Shown in pieces: positions 34,940 to 44,991 of a stretch of DNA of 64,000 bases. Under the pieces are notes generated by a model. It had not been told where the DNA came from, did not search any database, and saw nothing but the letters and a program-made list of their open reading frames with translations. Origin of the DNA: Rhodopseudomonas infernalis (GTDB lineage Bacteria > Pseudomonadota > Alphaproteobacteria > Rhizobiales > Xanthobacteraceae); NCBI RefSeq assembly GCF_022271405.1, contig NZ_JAJNAL010000014.1, forward strand, positions 52,388 to 116,387. Reading direction: 5' to 3'. The position numbers and the translations under genes are program-made. Each line of letters begins with the position of its first letter. Position 1 is the first letter of the stretch.

Positions 34940-35275
34940 CTACTCCGCCGCCACCTCGCGCCGCAGCCAGCCGAGATATTTGTCGGCGCCGGCTGTCACC
35001 GGCAGCTGAATGATCTCCGGCGTGTCGTAGCTGTGCAGCGAGACGATCAGATCGCGCAATGCGGCGAATCTCTCCGGCATGGTCTTGAACAGCAGCAACT
35101 GCTCTGCGTCGCTGGTGATCTTGCCGTCCCACCAATAGTGACTGGTGATCGCCTGGATCTGGACGCAGGCGGCGAGCCGGGCTTCGAGCGTTGCGACCGC
35201 TAATCGTTCCGCTTCTTCCTTGCTGGGCGCCGTGACCATCACCACGCAGGCGTCGGCCTGATCCATCACCGTCAT
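34940..35275 (-). CDS. cutA: Divalent-cation tolerance protein CutA
   Basis: 111-residue CutA1-family protein, the usual length. Characteristic stretches are MVTAPSKEEAERLA, ARLAACVQIQAI and SHYWWDGKI, ending YLGWLRREV. CutA forms a ferredoxin-like trimer with PII-like fold and is linked to copper/divalent metal tolerance, though its biochemical role is uncertain. Likely operon with the downstream hydrolase. Confidence 0.95.
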   Translation of the reverse strand: MTVMDQADACVVMVTAPSKEEAERLAVATLEARLAACVQIQAITSHYWWDGKITSDAEQLLLFKTMPERFAALRDLIVSLHSYDTPEIIQLPVTAGADKYLGWLRREVAAE

Positions 35276-35364
35276 GCTCCTTATGGCCTAGGTCCCGTGC
35301 GTTGCGCGCGGGCTTGGTTGTTTGCTAACGCAGCCCGATCCGCAGTTCCGCTCAGGAGGCCGTC

Positions 35365-35577
35365 ATGCCGATCTACGGCTATGTCTGTAACAAATGCGGG
35401 CACCGCTTCGAAACGCTGCTGTACGCGAACGAGACCGCGAACTGCCCGTCCTGCCAGAGCACCGACCTCGACCAGCAGCTGTCGCTGATCGCCAAACCGG
35501 CCAAGGCCGGCCCGGACGTGCCGATGTGCGACGGCGCCGGCGGCTGCGGCCGCTGCTCGCCCGATCTGTGCGCCTGA
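35365..35577 (+). CDS. FmdB-family putative zinc-ribbon regulatory protein
   Basis: 70-residue protein with the FmdB N-terminal motif MPIYGYVC and paired knuckles C8-C11 and C27-C30 that form a zinc ribbon. The C-terminal Cys/Gly-rich tail (CGRCSPDLC) adds further thiols. FmdB was first noted beside formamidase/amidase genes; the molecular role is unclear. An AGGAGG site precedes the ATG. Divergent from cutA. Confidence 0.9.
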   Translation: MPIYGYVCNKCGHRFETLLYANETANCPSCQSTDLDQQLSLIAKPAKAGPDVPMCDGAGGCGRCSPDLCA

Positions 35578-35672
35578 TCCGCGACCTTGCGGCGCTTTGC
35601 CTGAAGGAACGAACCCGCGTCCGTCGCCGTTCTGCCCGCTGACCTCTCACTCTCCAAAGGCAGCGAAGCATT

Positions 35673-36170
35673 ATGGCGCAGATCACCCGCGTTTTCGAAA
35701 ATCCTGGCCGCGCCCAGGCCGCGCTCGGCGAATTGAAGGCGCAAGGCTTTGCGGATGCCGAACTGACGCCGATCGCCGAGCAGCGCGGCCGCAGCCTGCT
35801 GCGGGTGGACGCGCCGTTCGGCACCGCCCTCAAGGTCGAAGCCATTCTGAAGCGCCATGCCAATGGCGGTGCGCCGGCCAAGCCTGAGCCGGTGGCCGCG
35901 CCGGCCGCTGCGCCCCCCGCCGCAGAGCCGCAACCCGTCCCGCGGACGCAAACCGCGCCGGCCTCGACCGCCCCAGCCAAGACCGTTGGCGCCAAGACCG
36001 CCGCGCCGGCTCGCAGCGGCTCGCACGACGGCGTCAGGAGCGGTCCGCGCACCCTGTCGCAGCTGCTCGGCATTCCCGAACTGATTGATTCGGATACGTT
36101 CTTCTCGGGCTTCCCGCTACTGATCCGGCCGACGCCGAAGCTGACGGGTGATTCGACCAAGCGCAGCTGA
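35673..36170 (+). CDS. Conserved hypothetical protein with Ala/Pro-rich linker
   Basis: 165-residue protein. The first 65 residues form a small alpha/beta domain (ITRVFENPGRAQAALGELK, LLRVDAPFGTA) reminiscent of heat-induced YflT/general-stress small domains. An Ala/Pro-rich low-complexity linker (about 70-115) leads to a C-terminal segment with a hydrophobic LSQLLGIPELI motif. No enzyme motif seen. Function unknown. Confidence 0.65.
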   Translation: MAQITRVFENPGRAQAALGELKAQGFADAELTPIAEQRGRSLLRVDAPFGTALKVEAILKRHANGGAPAKPEPVAAPAAAPPAAEPQPVPRTQTAPASTAPAKTVGAKTAAPARSGSHDGVRSGPRTLSQLLGIPELIDSDTFFSGFPLLIRPTPKLTGDSTKRS

Positions 36171-36180
36171 TGCTGCCTAG

Positions 36181-36313
36181 CCTCTCCCGCCAGCGGGAGA
36201 GGTCGGATCGCATAGCGATAGGGTTGAGGGCACTCCGCTTCTTGGATCGCGGATTCAATGCCTGAGGCGCCCTCACCCCAGCCCTCTCCCGCAGGCGGGA
36301 GATGGGGTGCGCG
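36181..36313. repeat. Composite REP-like palindromic element
   Basis: Two hairpins with core CCTCTCCCGC/GCGGGAGAGG (36181-36202) and CTCTCCCGC/GCGGGAG (about 36282-36302) flank a short spacer in inverted orientation. Same family as at 33936, 43454-43614 and 45648-45940. Intergenic between convergent genes. Confidence 0.75.
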
Positions 36314-36371
36314 GGGCTGCGGCTCGGCAGTCCCTCGATTGCTATTGCAAGAAATTCAGCCGCGACGCGAG

Positions 36372-36617
36372 CTACTCCGCCTTCTCCGTCGTCCGCGTAG
36401 TGCCGCGGCGCGCGGCTGAGGCGCTGGCGCCGGCTTCGCTGCAGGGGATCGGGGTCCAGCTCCCGTCCGGGGCCTTCATATAAGATGTGCAGCCGTTCGA
36501 GGTCGCTTCGCTGGCGTTGCGTTGCTGGCCCTGATTGTTGGCCAGCGTCGGCGCCGACAGCAGCGTCGTTGCCGCAAGGGTCGCGATGCCTAAGATCTGA
36601 ATGCGGGAAGATGTCAT
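36372..36617 (-). CDS. Small exported hypothetical protein
   Basis: 81-residue protein with a signal peptide (about 1-26, MTSSRIQILGIATLAATTLL...ALA-like cleavage before NNQGQ) and a short mature part containing two cysteines (NGCTSYMK, IPCSEA) that could form one disulfide. The ATG at 36617 was preferred to 36680 because a GGAGG site lies just upstream and the signal peptide then begins at the start. Function unknown. Confidence 0.65.
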   Translation of the reverse strand: MTSSRIQILGIATLAATTLLSAPTLANNQGQQRNASEATSNGCTSYMKAPDGSWTPIPCSEAGASASAARRGTTRTTEKAE

Positions 36618-36758
36618 GTCCGGTCCTCCTTTGTCGGAACGGGCCGGACTATTCCGACAAATTGTGACAACTTCTTGCAAATGTGGCGCGCCAAAGACGT
36701 CTTGCTTAATGGCTGTTAAAAAGCCACCCGCATGCGTACGGATGCGTACTTATCAAGG

Positions 36759-37436
36759 TCAGCGATACAGCACGCCGCGTCCGGCTGACGTCCGATCCTG
36801 CCAGTTGAAGCGCACCAGCTCCGGGTCGACATGCTCCTCGACCGGCCAGCCGACGCACAGATAGGCGATGAACTTCCAGTCCTCCGGCACGTCGAGATCG
36901 GCGGTCGCGGCTTGCGGATCGAGGATCGACACCCAGCCGACGCCGAGGCCGAGCGCGCGGGCCGCCAGCCAGAACGTCTCGATCATCGCCACCACCGAAT
37001 AGTCCAGCGCTTCCGGCATGGTCTGGCGTCCGACGCCGAGCCCCTGCGGCGTGGCGCGGTCGCAGAACAGCGCGAACTGCCGCGGCGCGACGTCGATGCC
37101 CTCGAGCTTGAGCTGCGCGTACTGGACCGCGCGCTCGCCCCGATAGGCGCTCGCCGCCATTTCGTTGCAGCGGATGAAATTGCCGCGGATCCTGGCCCGC
37201 ATCGCCGCGCTGTCGACGCTGACCCAGCGCCACGGCTGGCTGTTGCCGACCGAGGGCGCCAGCTGGGCGAGATCGAGCAGGTGCTCGATCAGGGCCGAAT
37301 CCACCGGATCCGGCTTGAAGCGGCGAACGTCGCGCCGCCACGCGATCAGCTCGGCGAATCTCTGCTGGAATGCCGCGTCGAACACTGGCGGCCTGGGCTG
37401 AACATGGGCTTGGTCACCGTTGCGAGGCTCGGCCAT
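36759..37436 (-). CDS. bluB: 5,6-dimethylbenzimidazole synthase BluB
   Basis: 225-residue nitroreductase-fold enzyme that cannibalises reduced FMN with oxygen to make 5,6-dimethylbenzimidazole, the lower ligand of B12. BluB hallmarks: WRRDVRRFKPDPV, APSVGNSQPWRW and ALGLGVGWVSILDP. It sits 18 bp downstream of cobT on the same strand, so synthesis and attachment of the ligand are co-expressed. Aerobic requirement fits the aerobic-type cobN pathway next door. Confidence 0.95.
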   Translation of the reverse strand: MAEPRNGDQAHVQPRPPVFDAAFQQRFAELIAWRRDVRRFKPDPVDSALIEHLLDLAQLAPSVGNSQPWRWVSVDSAAMRARIRGNFIRCNEMAASAYRGERAVQYAQLKLEGIDVAPRQFALFCDRATPQGLGVGRQTMPEALDYSVVAMIETFWLAARALGLGVGWVSILDPQAATADLDVPEDWKFIAYLCVGWPVEEHVDPELVRFNWQDRTSAGRGVLYR

Positions 37437-37454
37437 CTGGCTCTCCCGATCGAT

Positions 37455-38510
37455 CTACAGCTTACCGGCCAGAACGTCGGACAAATCGGCCACGTCGGTC
37501 ATCAGACGCGCGGCGGCGCGCAGCAGCGGCACCGCCAGGATCGCGCCCGTGCCCTCGCCGAGCCGCAGGTCGAGATCGAGCAGCGGCCGCGCCTGCAGCG
37601 CCGTGAGTGCGAGGTCGTGGCCGCGCTCGGCCGAGCGATGCGCGAACACGCAGTAATCGCGCGCGGCGGGGACGAGCCGCGCCGCCAGCAGCGCCGCCGC
37701 GGTGGCGATGAAGCCGTCGATGATCACCGGCCGGCGTTGCGACGCCGCGCCCAGCACGGCGCCCGCCATCATGGCGATCTCCAGCCCGCCGAATTCGCAC
37801 AGCACCTCGAACGGCTCGGTCGCGGCGCTGCGAGCGGCCGCCATCTCGATCGCCGCACGCTTCTTGGCCATGCCGGGCGCGTCCTGCCCGGCGCCGACGC
37901 CGATGCAGGCATCGAGCGGCGCCGGCGCCAGCCGGTGCAGCAGCAGCGACGACGATGCGGTGTTGCCGATGCCCATCTCGCCGAGCGCGATGACGTCGGC
38001 GCCCGCCTTGATCTCGGCGATCGCCAGCTCGGCCCCGCGGCTCAGCGCCAGCGCCGCCTCATCCGGCGTCATCGCCGGCTCGCGCGCCGCATTCCCGGTG
38101 CCCATCCGCACCTTGGCGTCGATCAGATCGGGATGCTTCGGCAGTTCGGCCGCGACGCCGGCGTCGATCACCCTGACATCAACATGGCTGCCGGCCGCGA
38201 AGGCGTTGGCGCAGGCCTTGCCGGCCAGATAGGTCATCACCATCGCCACCGTGACGGCGGATGGATATTGCGACACGCCCTCGGCGGTGAGGCCATGATC
38301 GCCGGCGAACACCATCAGCACCGCGTTGTCGCAGCACGGCTCCGCCGGCTGACGCATCGCGCCGAGCGCGACTGCCAGATCCTCGATGCGGCCGAGCGAA
38401 CCGGGCGGCTTGGCCTTGCCGTCGATCCGGGCGCGCAGCCCCGCTTCCAGCGCGCGGTCCACCGGCACGATCGTCGGCGGCTGCCAGGCAACGAGTGTAT
38501 CGATCGGCAT
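37455..38510 (-). CDS. cobT: Nicotinate-nucleotide--dimethylbenzimidazole phosphoribosyltransferase CobT
   Basis: 351-residue enzyme that transfers phosphoribose from nicotinate mononucleotide to dimethylbenzimidazole, giving alpha-ribazole phosphate. Typical segments are GKAKPPGSLGRIEDLAV, FAGDHGLTAEGVS and GEMGIGNTASSS, and the C-terminal catalytic region has the conserved GEGTGA. Length is standard. First gene of the cobT-bluB unit, divergent from the riboswitch-controlled cobalamin operon. Confidence 0.96.
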   Translation of the reverse strand: MPIDTLVAWQPPTIVPVDRALEAGLRARIDGKAKPPGSLGRIEDLAVALGAMRQPAEPCCDNAVLMVFAGDHGLTAEGVSQYPSAVTVAMVMTYLAGKACANAFAAGSHVDVRVIDAGVAAELPKHPDLIDAKVRMGTGNAAREPAMTPDEAALALSRGAELAIAEIKAGADVIALGEMGIGNTASSSLLLHRLAPAPLDACIGVGAGQDAPGMAKKRAAIEMAAARSAATEPFEVLCEFGGLEIAMMAGAVLGAASQRRPVIIDGFIATAAALLAARLVPAARDYCVFAHRSAERGHDLALTALQARPLLDLDLRLGEGTGAILAVPLLRAAARLMTDVADLSDVLAGKL

Positions 38511-38617
38511 CGTCGGTCCCTGCTATGCGTGAACCTGCGCAAGTGACGGAAGTCGGCAGCGACGTCAACTCCACCTTCCGCGCGGTTGACCCAGGCGGTG
38601 GCCGCAGATACCGTGAC

Positions 38618-38815
38618 CGGTGATGGTCCTTCCGCATGGAAGGTGAAAAGGGAATCCGGTGCGGGCGACGTTTGATCGCTCCAATCCCGGTGCTGCCCCC
38701 GCAACTGTAAGCGACGAGCCCGCGCCTCTGCCACTGGGACATTCCTGACAACGGGATCCTGGGAAGGCGGCGACAGGGCAACGACTCGCGAGCCAGGAGA
38801 CCTGCCATCGGCAAC
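38618..38815 (+). ncRNA. Cobalamin (B12) riboswitch, leader of the DUF1636-cobUWNOQ operon
   Basis: Contains the family's conserved pieces in order: GGTGAAAAGGGAATCCGGTGC, GCCCCCGCAACTGTAAGCG, CCACTGG and GGGAAGGC, ending GCGAGCCAGGAGACCTGCC (about 38790-38807). It lies about 130 bp before the DUF1636 start on the same strand. Adenosylcobalamin binding is expected to repress the operon. Confidence 0.95.
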
Positions 38816-38945
38816 AGTGCTTTGGAGGCGTCGGGGCGGGGTGCACCGGACGGAAAGCAGCACGGTGGCGCATCGCGCGTCACCTCGCGCGATCCGACAA
38901 AGCTCGAAGCTGTCAGGCGCCGACGGCGCAGCCGCGAGCGAGGGC

Positions 38946-39395
38946 ATGGATCACCGCCCCACCGATCAATCGAAGAGCACGCCATCTGCCGGCGACGCTG
39001 TGGCATCGCCGCAGCCGACCGGCCCGGTGGTGATCAGCGTTTGCGTCTCCTGCAAATCGGCCGACGGCCTCAATGCCGGCGCGCCGATGCTGGAGGCGAT
39101 GCGTGCCGCGCTGGCCGACGCCGCCGACGTCCAGGTGCGGCCGGTGCAGTGCCTCAGCGTCTGCAAGCGCCCCACCACCGTCGCGGTGACAAGCGCGGAT
39201 GGCTACAGCTTCGTGTTCGGCGATCTTGTCCCGGAGACGGCCGCGGAGGCCATCGCGTCGTTCGCCGCGTCCTATCGCGATAGTCCCTACGGCCTGGTGC
39301 CGTGGCGGCAGCGCGCCGAGGTGCTGCGCAAGGGCATGGTGACACGGCTGCCGCCGCTCGGCTGGTCGCCCGACGATGGCCGCGCACCGACATGA
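38946..39395 (+). CDS. DUF1636 metal-binding protein of cobalamin operon
   Basis: 149-residue protein with a variable N-terminal tail and a thioredoxin-like ferredoxin-type domain. Four cysteines (C33, C36, C69, C73) match a 2Fe-2S or metal site. Members occur next to B12 genes and may handle cobalt or redox steps; no activity is proven. First gene after the riboswitch. The ATG at 38946 follows GAGGGC; the frame is open upstream into the riboswitch. Its stop overlaps the cobU start (ATGA). Confidence 0.82.
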   Translation: MDHRPTDQSKSTPSAGDAVASPQPTGPVVISVCVSCKSADGLNAGAPMLEAMRAALADAADVQVRPVQCLSVCKRPTTVAVTSADGYSFVFGDLVPETAAEAIASFAASYRDSPYGLVPWRQRAEVLRKGMVTRLPPLGWSPDDGRAPT

Positions 39396-39930
39396 CCGCG
39401 CTGGTCTCCACGCTGGTGCTCGGCGGTGCGCGCTCCGGCAAATCGGTGTTCGGCGAAAAGCTGGTGCTCGGCAGCGGCCTCTCCAAGATCTATCTCGCCA
39501 CCGCGACGCGCAGCGACGGCGAGATGACCGAGCGCATCGCGCATCACCGCAGTCGCCGCGCCTTTTCCGGCTGGACCACCGTCGAGGAGCCGCTGGCGCT
39601 GGTCGATGCGCTGACGCGCGAAGCCGGCCGCGGCCGCGCCGTGCTGGTCGACTGCCTGACGCTGTGGCTGTTCAACCTGATGGAAGCCGGCCGCGATCCT
39701 GAAGTCGAAGCCAAGCGGCTGACCCGCTATCTCGGCGTCGCCACCGCGCCGATCGTGCTCGTCTCCAACGAAGTCGGCTTCGGCCTGGTGCCGGAAACGC
39801 CGCTCGGCCGCGCTTTCCGCGACGCGCAGGGCCGCCTCAATCAGATCGTCGCCGCCACCGTCCCTCAAGTCGTGTTCGTCGCCGCGGGCCTGCCGCTGTG
39901 GCTAAAGCGTTCGAATCCGGAGACCCCATC

Positions 39931-39934
<4 letters not shown>
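39392..39934 (+). CDS. cobU: Adenosylcobinamide kinase/adenosylcobinamide-phosphate guanylyltransferase
   Basis: 180-residue bifunctional enzyme (CobU/CobP) that phosphorylates adenosylcobinamide and adds GMP to form AdoCbi-GDP. P-loop GGARSGKS at 11-18, the family motif ATRSDGEM with the following IAHHRSRR histidine region, and VDCLTLW and SNEVGFG are all present. ATGA overlaps with the genes on both sides show translational coupling. Confidence 0.95.
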
Positions 39935-40938
<1,004 letters not shown>

Positions 40939-40961
40939 CACGATGATAAGTCCTCGCGTTC

Positions 40962-41070
40962 GTCATCCTGAGGTGCACGCCGACTTCGGCGTGCCTCGAA
41001 GGATGGCGGGGGCACGGACTCGCGGCCATCCTTCGAGGCGCGCACTTGCGTGCGCGCACCTCAGGATGAC
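40962..41070. repeat. REP-like inverted-repeat element, CATCCTGAGGTGC family
   Basis: 109-bp imperfect palindrome with ends GTCATCCTGAGGTGC and GCACCTCAGGATGAC. Each arm holds its own hairpin (GCACGCCGACTTCGGCGTGC type) and the core CCTCGAAGGATG/CATCCTTCGAGG. Sits between cobW and cobN in the same operon. A second copy begins at 63909. Confidence 0.85.
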
Positions 41071-41103
41071 GCTGATATGCGTTGAAACGACGAGGTGCAT
41101 CCC

Positions 41104-44100
41104 ATGCACCTGAAGCTCGACGCCACGGCGAGTATCGACGACGGCGACGTCGCGCGCGACCTCGGGCAGGAGACGGCCGAGATCGTCGTGCTGTCGGCGG
41201 CCGACACCGACCTCGCCGCCTTCGCGGCGGCGCGTGCCGAACTCCCCGATGACTTCCCGAGCCTGCGCCTGACCAATCTGCTGGCGCTCGGCCATCCGGC
41301 GTCGGTCGATCTCTATGTCGAACGCACGCTCGCCAAGGCGCGGATCGTGATCCTGCGGATGCTGGGCGGCGAAGCCTATTGGCCGCACGGCGTCGAGAGC
41401 CTGCGCCGCGATGCATTCGCGCGCGGCGCGCTGTTCGTCTGCATCCCGGGCGAGATGTACTGGAACGCAGACCTCGCGGCGCGCGGCAATGCCGATATCG
41501 ACGACGCCCACGCGCTGTGGCGCTACTGCACCGAAGGCGGCGTCGACAATCTGCGGCTGGCGCTGCGCTACGCCGCCTGGATGATCCTGCGCGACGACCC
41601 GCCGCCGCCGCCGCGGCCGATGCCGGCCGCCGGCTTCTGGCCCGACGAGCCGCCCACCGCAAAGCGCAGCCGGGCGCTGATCATCTTCTACCGGGCGCTG
41701 ATGGCGAGCGGCGACACCGCGGCGATCGCGGCACTACGCGCCGCGCTGGAGGCGCGCGGCCTCGATGCAGCGTGCCTCTACGTCACCAGCCTGAAGGATG
41801 CGCGCTCGATCGCGTTCCTGCGAAGCGCAATCGCGGCCGATCCGCCCGATGTGATCCTCAACGCGACCGCGTTCGCCACCGCGACCGCCGCGGACGAGGC
41901 CGGCATCCTCGCCGCCGCCGATTGCCCGATCCTGCAGATTGCGCAGGCCGGCGTCAGCCGCGAGAACTGGGAGCAATCCAGCCGCGGCCTCAACCCGCGC
42001 GATCTGGCGATGCATGTGGTGTTGCCGGAAGTCGACGGCCGCATCTTCGCCGGCGCGGTCGCGTTCAAGCAGCGCGGCGGCGACGACGGCAACTACGCGC
42101 CGACAGTGTATCAACCGCTGGACGACCGGATCGACGCCGCGGCCGATCTCGCCAAGGCATGGGTGCGGCTGCGCCGGCTGCCGATCCGCAAGCGGCGCGT
42201 CGGAATCGTGCTGGCCAACTATCCGAACCGCGACGGCCGGCTCGGCAACGGCGTCGGCCTCGACACCCCGCAATCCCTGCAGGACCTGCTCTACGCGCTG
42301 CGCGAAGAGGGCTACACCACCGGCGCGCTGCCGTCCGACACCGCCGAGCTGATGCAGACGCTGCAGAACGGACCGACCAACGAACTCGGCGCGCGCGAGC
42401 AGCGCAGCGGCGGCGTGAGCTGGCCGGTCGCCGACTATAAGGCCGCGTTCGCGACGCTGCCCGACGCCGTGCGCCGCGCGGTCGAGACGCGCTGGGGCAG
42501 GCCGGAGGCCGATCCGCATGTGGCCGATGGCTGCTTCCGGTTGGCGCTGCATCGCTTCGGCGCCATCCTGGTCGGCGTGCAGCCGGCGCGTGGCTACAAT
42601 ATCGATCCGAAATCGAGCTTCCACGATCCTGACCTGCCGCCGCCGCATCATTATCTGGCGTTCTATCTGTGGCTGCGGCGCGGCTTCGACGCTCATGCGG
42701 TGATCCATCTCGGCAAGCACGGCAATCTCGAATGGCTGCCGGGCAAGAGCGCCGGGCTGTCGCGCGACTGTTTCCCGAGTGCGCTGCTCGGCCCGCTGCC
42801 GCATCTGTATCCGTTCATCGTCAACGATCCCGGCGAAGGCATCCAGGCCAAGCGCCGCACCGCCGCGGTGATCGTCGATCATCTGACGCCGCCGCTGACG
42901 CGCGCCGAGCTGCACGACGAGATGGCGCGGCTGGAAGGCCTGGTCGACGAATACGCGCTCGCGGCCGACCTCGACCCGAAGCGCGCCGACGCCATCGCCG
43001 AAGACATCCTGTCGCTGGCGCGCGCGACGCGGCTCGACGCCGATGTGGCGATCGATCGCGGCACGCCGACACTGGATGCGCTGCGCGCGATCGACGCGCA
43101 TCTGTGCGACCTCAAGGAAATGCAGATCCGCGACGGCCTGCACATCTTCGGCCGCACGCCGAAGCCGGCGCAGCGCGACGACCTGCTGGTGTCGATCGCA
43201 CGGCTGCCGCGCTCCGACCTGAAGCCGCAGGACGCTTCGCTGCACCGGGCTTTGGCGCTGGATCTCGGACTCACCGATGCAACCGGCGGCCCGTTCGATC
43301 CGCTGACCCGCGACCTCGCCGCCGACTACACCGGCCCCCGCCCGGCGCTGCTCGCCGCGCTGAGCGACGGCCTATGGCGCACCACCGGCGACACAGTCGA
43401 ACGCATCGAGTTACTTGCATCTCGCCTGGTCTCGGCTCTCCCCCGAGCACGGCCCACCCCTCTCCCCTTGTGGGAGAGGGTGGCACCGACGCAGTCGGTG
43501 CCGGGTGAGGGGTTGGCCGCAGACCGTGCGCTCGATTTGTTAGCAGTTCGCGCGGCGCCCCCTCACCCGGCGCGGACGATGTCCGCGCCACCCTCTCCCA
43601 CGAGGGGAGAGGGTGAAGAGGCGTGCTGGCCCCACACCCAGCCCGTGCTCGACTGGATCGCCGCCTCGCTCCGCCCGGCGATCGAAATCTCCGGCGATGC
43701 CGAGCGCGCGGCGCTGCTGCGCGGCCTCGGCGGGCGCTTCGTGCGGCCCGGCCCCTCGGGCGCGCCCACCCGCGGGCGCCCCGATGTCCTGCCGACCGGG
43801 CGCAATTTCTTCGCGGTCGATGTCCGCGCCGTGCCGACGCCGTCGGCGTGGCGGATCGGCGCGCTCGCGGCCGAACGGCTGGTCGAATCCTATTGGCAGA
43901 ACGAAGGCGAGTGGCCGCGCTCGGTCGCGCTGTCGGCGTGGGGCACCGCGAACATGCGCACCGGCGGCGACGACGTCGCCCAGGCGCTGGCGCTGATCGG
44001 CGCGCGCCCGACCTGGGAGGATGCCACTGGCCGCGTCACCGGCTTCGCCATCGTGCCGCTATCCGACTTGAAGCGCCCGCGCGTCGACGTCACCTTCCGG

Positions 44101-44991
44101 GTTTCCGGCCTGTTTCGCGACGCCTTCCCGGTGCAGATGGACCTGATCGCCAGCGCAGTCGCGGCTATCGCCGCGCTGGACGAGCCCGACGATGCCAATC
44201 CGATCGCCGCGCATGTCCGCGCCCGCGCCGACGAGCTGATCAAGGCCGGGCACGCCCCCGAGCGCGCGCGGCAGCAGGCGGCCGACCGCGTGTTCGGCGC
44301 CAAGCCCGGCGCCTATGGGGCAGGCTTGCAGGCGCTGATCGACGATGGCGGCTGGCAGACCCGGGGCGATCTCGCCGACGCGTATCTGGCCTGGGGCGGC
44401 TACGCTTACGGGTCCGGCCGCGACGGCGCGGAGGCCCGCGACGGCTTCGCGGCGCGGCTGCAGACCACGCAGCTCGTCGCGCAGGCGCAGGACAATCGCG
44501 AGCACGACATCCTCGATTCCGACGATTACTACCAGTTCATCGGCGGCCTCGCCGCGACGATCGAGACGCTGAGCGGCGCGGCGCCGCGCATCGCCCATGT
44601 CGACACCTCGCGGCCCGAGGCGCCGCTGCCGCGGACGCTGGCGCACGAAATCTCCCGCGTGGTGCGCGGCCGCGCCGCCAATCCGAAATGGATCGCGGGC
44701 GTAATGCGGCACGGCTACAAGGGCGCGTTCGAGATCGCCGCCACGGTCGACTATCTGTTCGGCTTCGCCGCCTCGACCGACGCCGTCGGCCCGCATCATT
44801 TCGATCAGCTGTTCGCCGCCTATCTCGAGGACGAGACGGTGCGCGACTTTCTGCAGGACGCCAATCCGGCGGCGCTGCGTGACATCGCCGAGCGTTTCGC
44901 CGAAGCGATCCGCCGCGAGCTGTGGACGCCGCGCTCCAACCGCGCCGCCGACCTGCTCGCAGAACTCACGACGCACAAGGAAATCGCATGA
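41104..44991 (+). CDS. cobN: Cobaltochelatase subunit CobN
   Basis: 1295-residue large subunit of the ATP-dependent cobaltochelatase that inserts Co(II) into hydrogenobyrinate a,c-diamide with CobS and CobT (P. denitrificans names; not in this window). CobN/BchH-type motifs are spread throughout, for example HLGKHGNLEWLPGKS, GIVLANYPNRDGRLGNGVG, SEW-type ENEGEWPRSVALSAWGT-like region and DHFDQLF-like end. ATG 41104 is preferred over GTG 41095 because GAGG lies 8 bases upstream. Residues about 784-837 are encoded by an in-frame palindromic repeat and look foreign. The stop overlaps the cobO start (ATGA). Confidence 0.95.
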   Translation: MHLKLDATASIDDGDVARDLGQETAEIVVLSAADTDLAAFAAARAELPDDFPSLRLTNLLALGHPASVDLYVERTLAKARIVILRMLGGEAYWPHGVESLRRDAFARGALFVCIPGEMYWNADLAARGNADIDDAHALWRYCTEGGVDNLRLALRYAAWMILRDDPPPPPRPMPAAGFWPDEPPTAKRSRALIIFYRALMASGDTAAIAALRAALEARGLDAACLYVTSLKDARSIAFLRSAIAADPPDVILNATAFATATAADEAGILAAADCPILQIAQAGVSRENWEQSSRGLNPRDLAMHVVLPEVDGRIFAGAVAFKQRGGDDGNYAPTVYQPLDDRIDAAADLAKAWVRLRRLPIRKRRVGIVLANYPNRDGRLGNGVGLDTPQSLQDLLYALREEGYTTGALPSDTAELMQTLQNGPTNELGAREQRSGGVSWPVADYKAAFATLPDAVRRAVETRWGRPEADPHVADGCFRLALHRFGAILVGVQPARGYNIDPKSSFHDPDLPPPHHYLAFYLWLRRGFDAHAVIHLGKHGNLEWLPGKSAGLSRDCFPSALLGPLPHLYPFIVNDPGEGIQAKRRTAAVIVDHLTPPLTRAELHDEMARLEGLVDEYALAADLDPKRADAIAEDILSLARATRLDADVAIDRGTPTLDALRAIDAHLCDLKEMQIRDGLHIFGRTPKPAQRDDLLVSIARLPRSDLKPQDASLHRALALDLGLTDATGGPFDPLTRDLAADYTGPRPALLAALSDGLWRTTGDTVERIELLASRLVSALPRARPTPLPLWERVAPTQSVPGEGLAADRALDLLAVRAAPPHPARTMSAPPSPTRGEGEEACWPHTQPVLDWIAASLRPAIEISGDAERAALLRGLGGRFVRPGPSGAPTRGRPDVLPTGRNFFAVDVRAVPTPSAWRIGALAAERLVESYWQNEGEWPRSVALSAWGTANMRTGGDDVAQALALIGARPTWEDATGRVTGFAIVPLSDLKRPRVDVTFRVSGLFRDAFPVQMDLIASAVAAIAALDEPDDANPIAAHVRARADELIKAGHAPERARQQAADRVFGAKPGAYGAGLQALIDDGGWQTRGDLADAYLAWGGYAYGSGRDGAEARDGFAARLQTTQLVAQAQDNREHDILDSDDYYQFIGGLAATIETLSGAAPRIAHVDTSRPEAPLPRTLAHEISRVVRGRAANPKWIAGVMRHGYKGAFEIAATVDYLFGFAASTDAVGPHHFDQLFAAYLEDETVRDFLQDANPAALRDIAERFAEAIRRELWTPRSNRAADLLAELTTHKEIA
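43454..43614. repeat. REP-like palindrome inserted in frame within cobN
   Basis: 161-bp inverted composite: hairpin half-elements around 43454-43512 and 43557-43614 share ACCCCTCTCCCC/GGGGAGAGGGT and GGGTGAGGGG/CCCCTCACCC. The translated segment is Pro/Arg/Gly-rich (PTPLPLWERVAPT, PPSPTRGEGEE) unlike the surrounding CobN sequence. Core resembles the intergenic REP copies. Confidence 0.85.

Noticed and set aside
43440..43620. Frameshift or pseudogene in cobN
   Set aside because: The foreign-looking stretch is in frame and the conserved CobN sequence continues on both sides.
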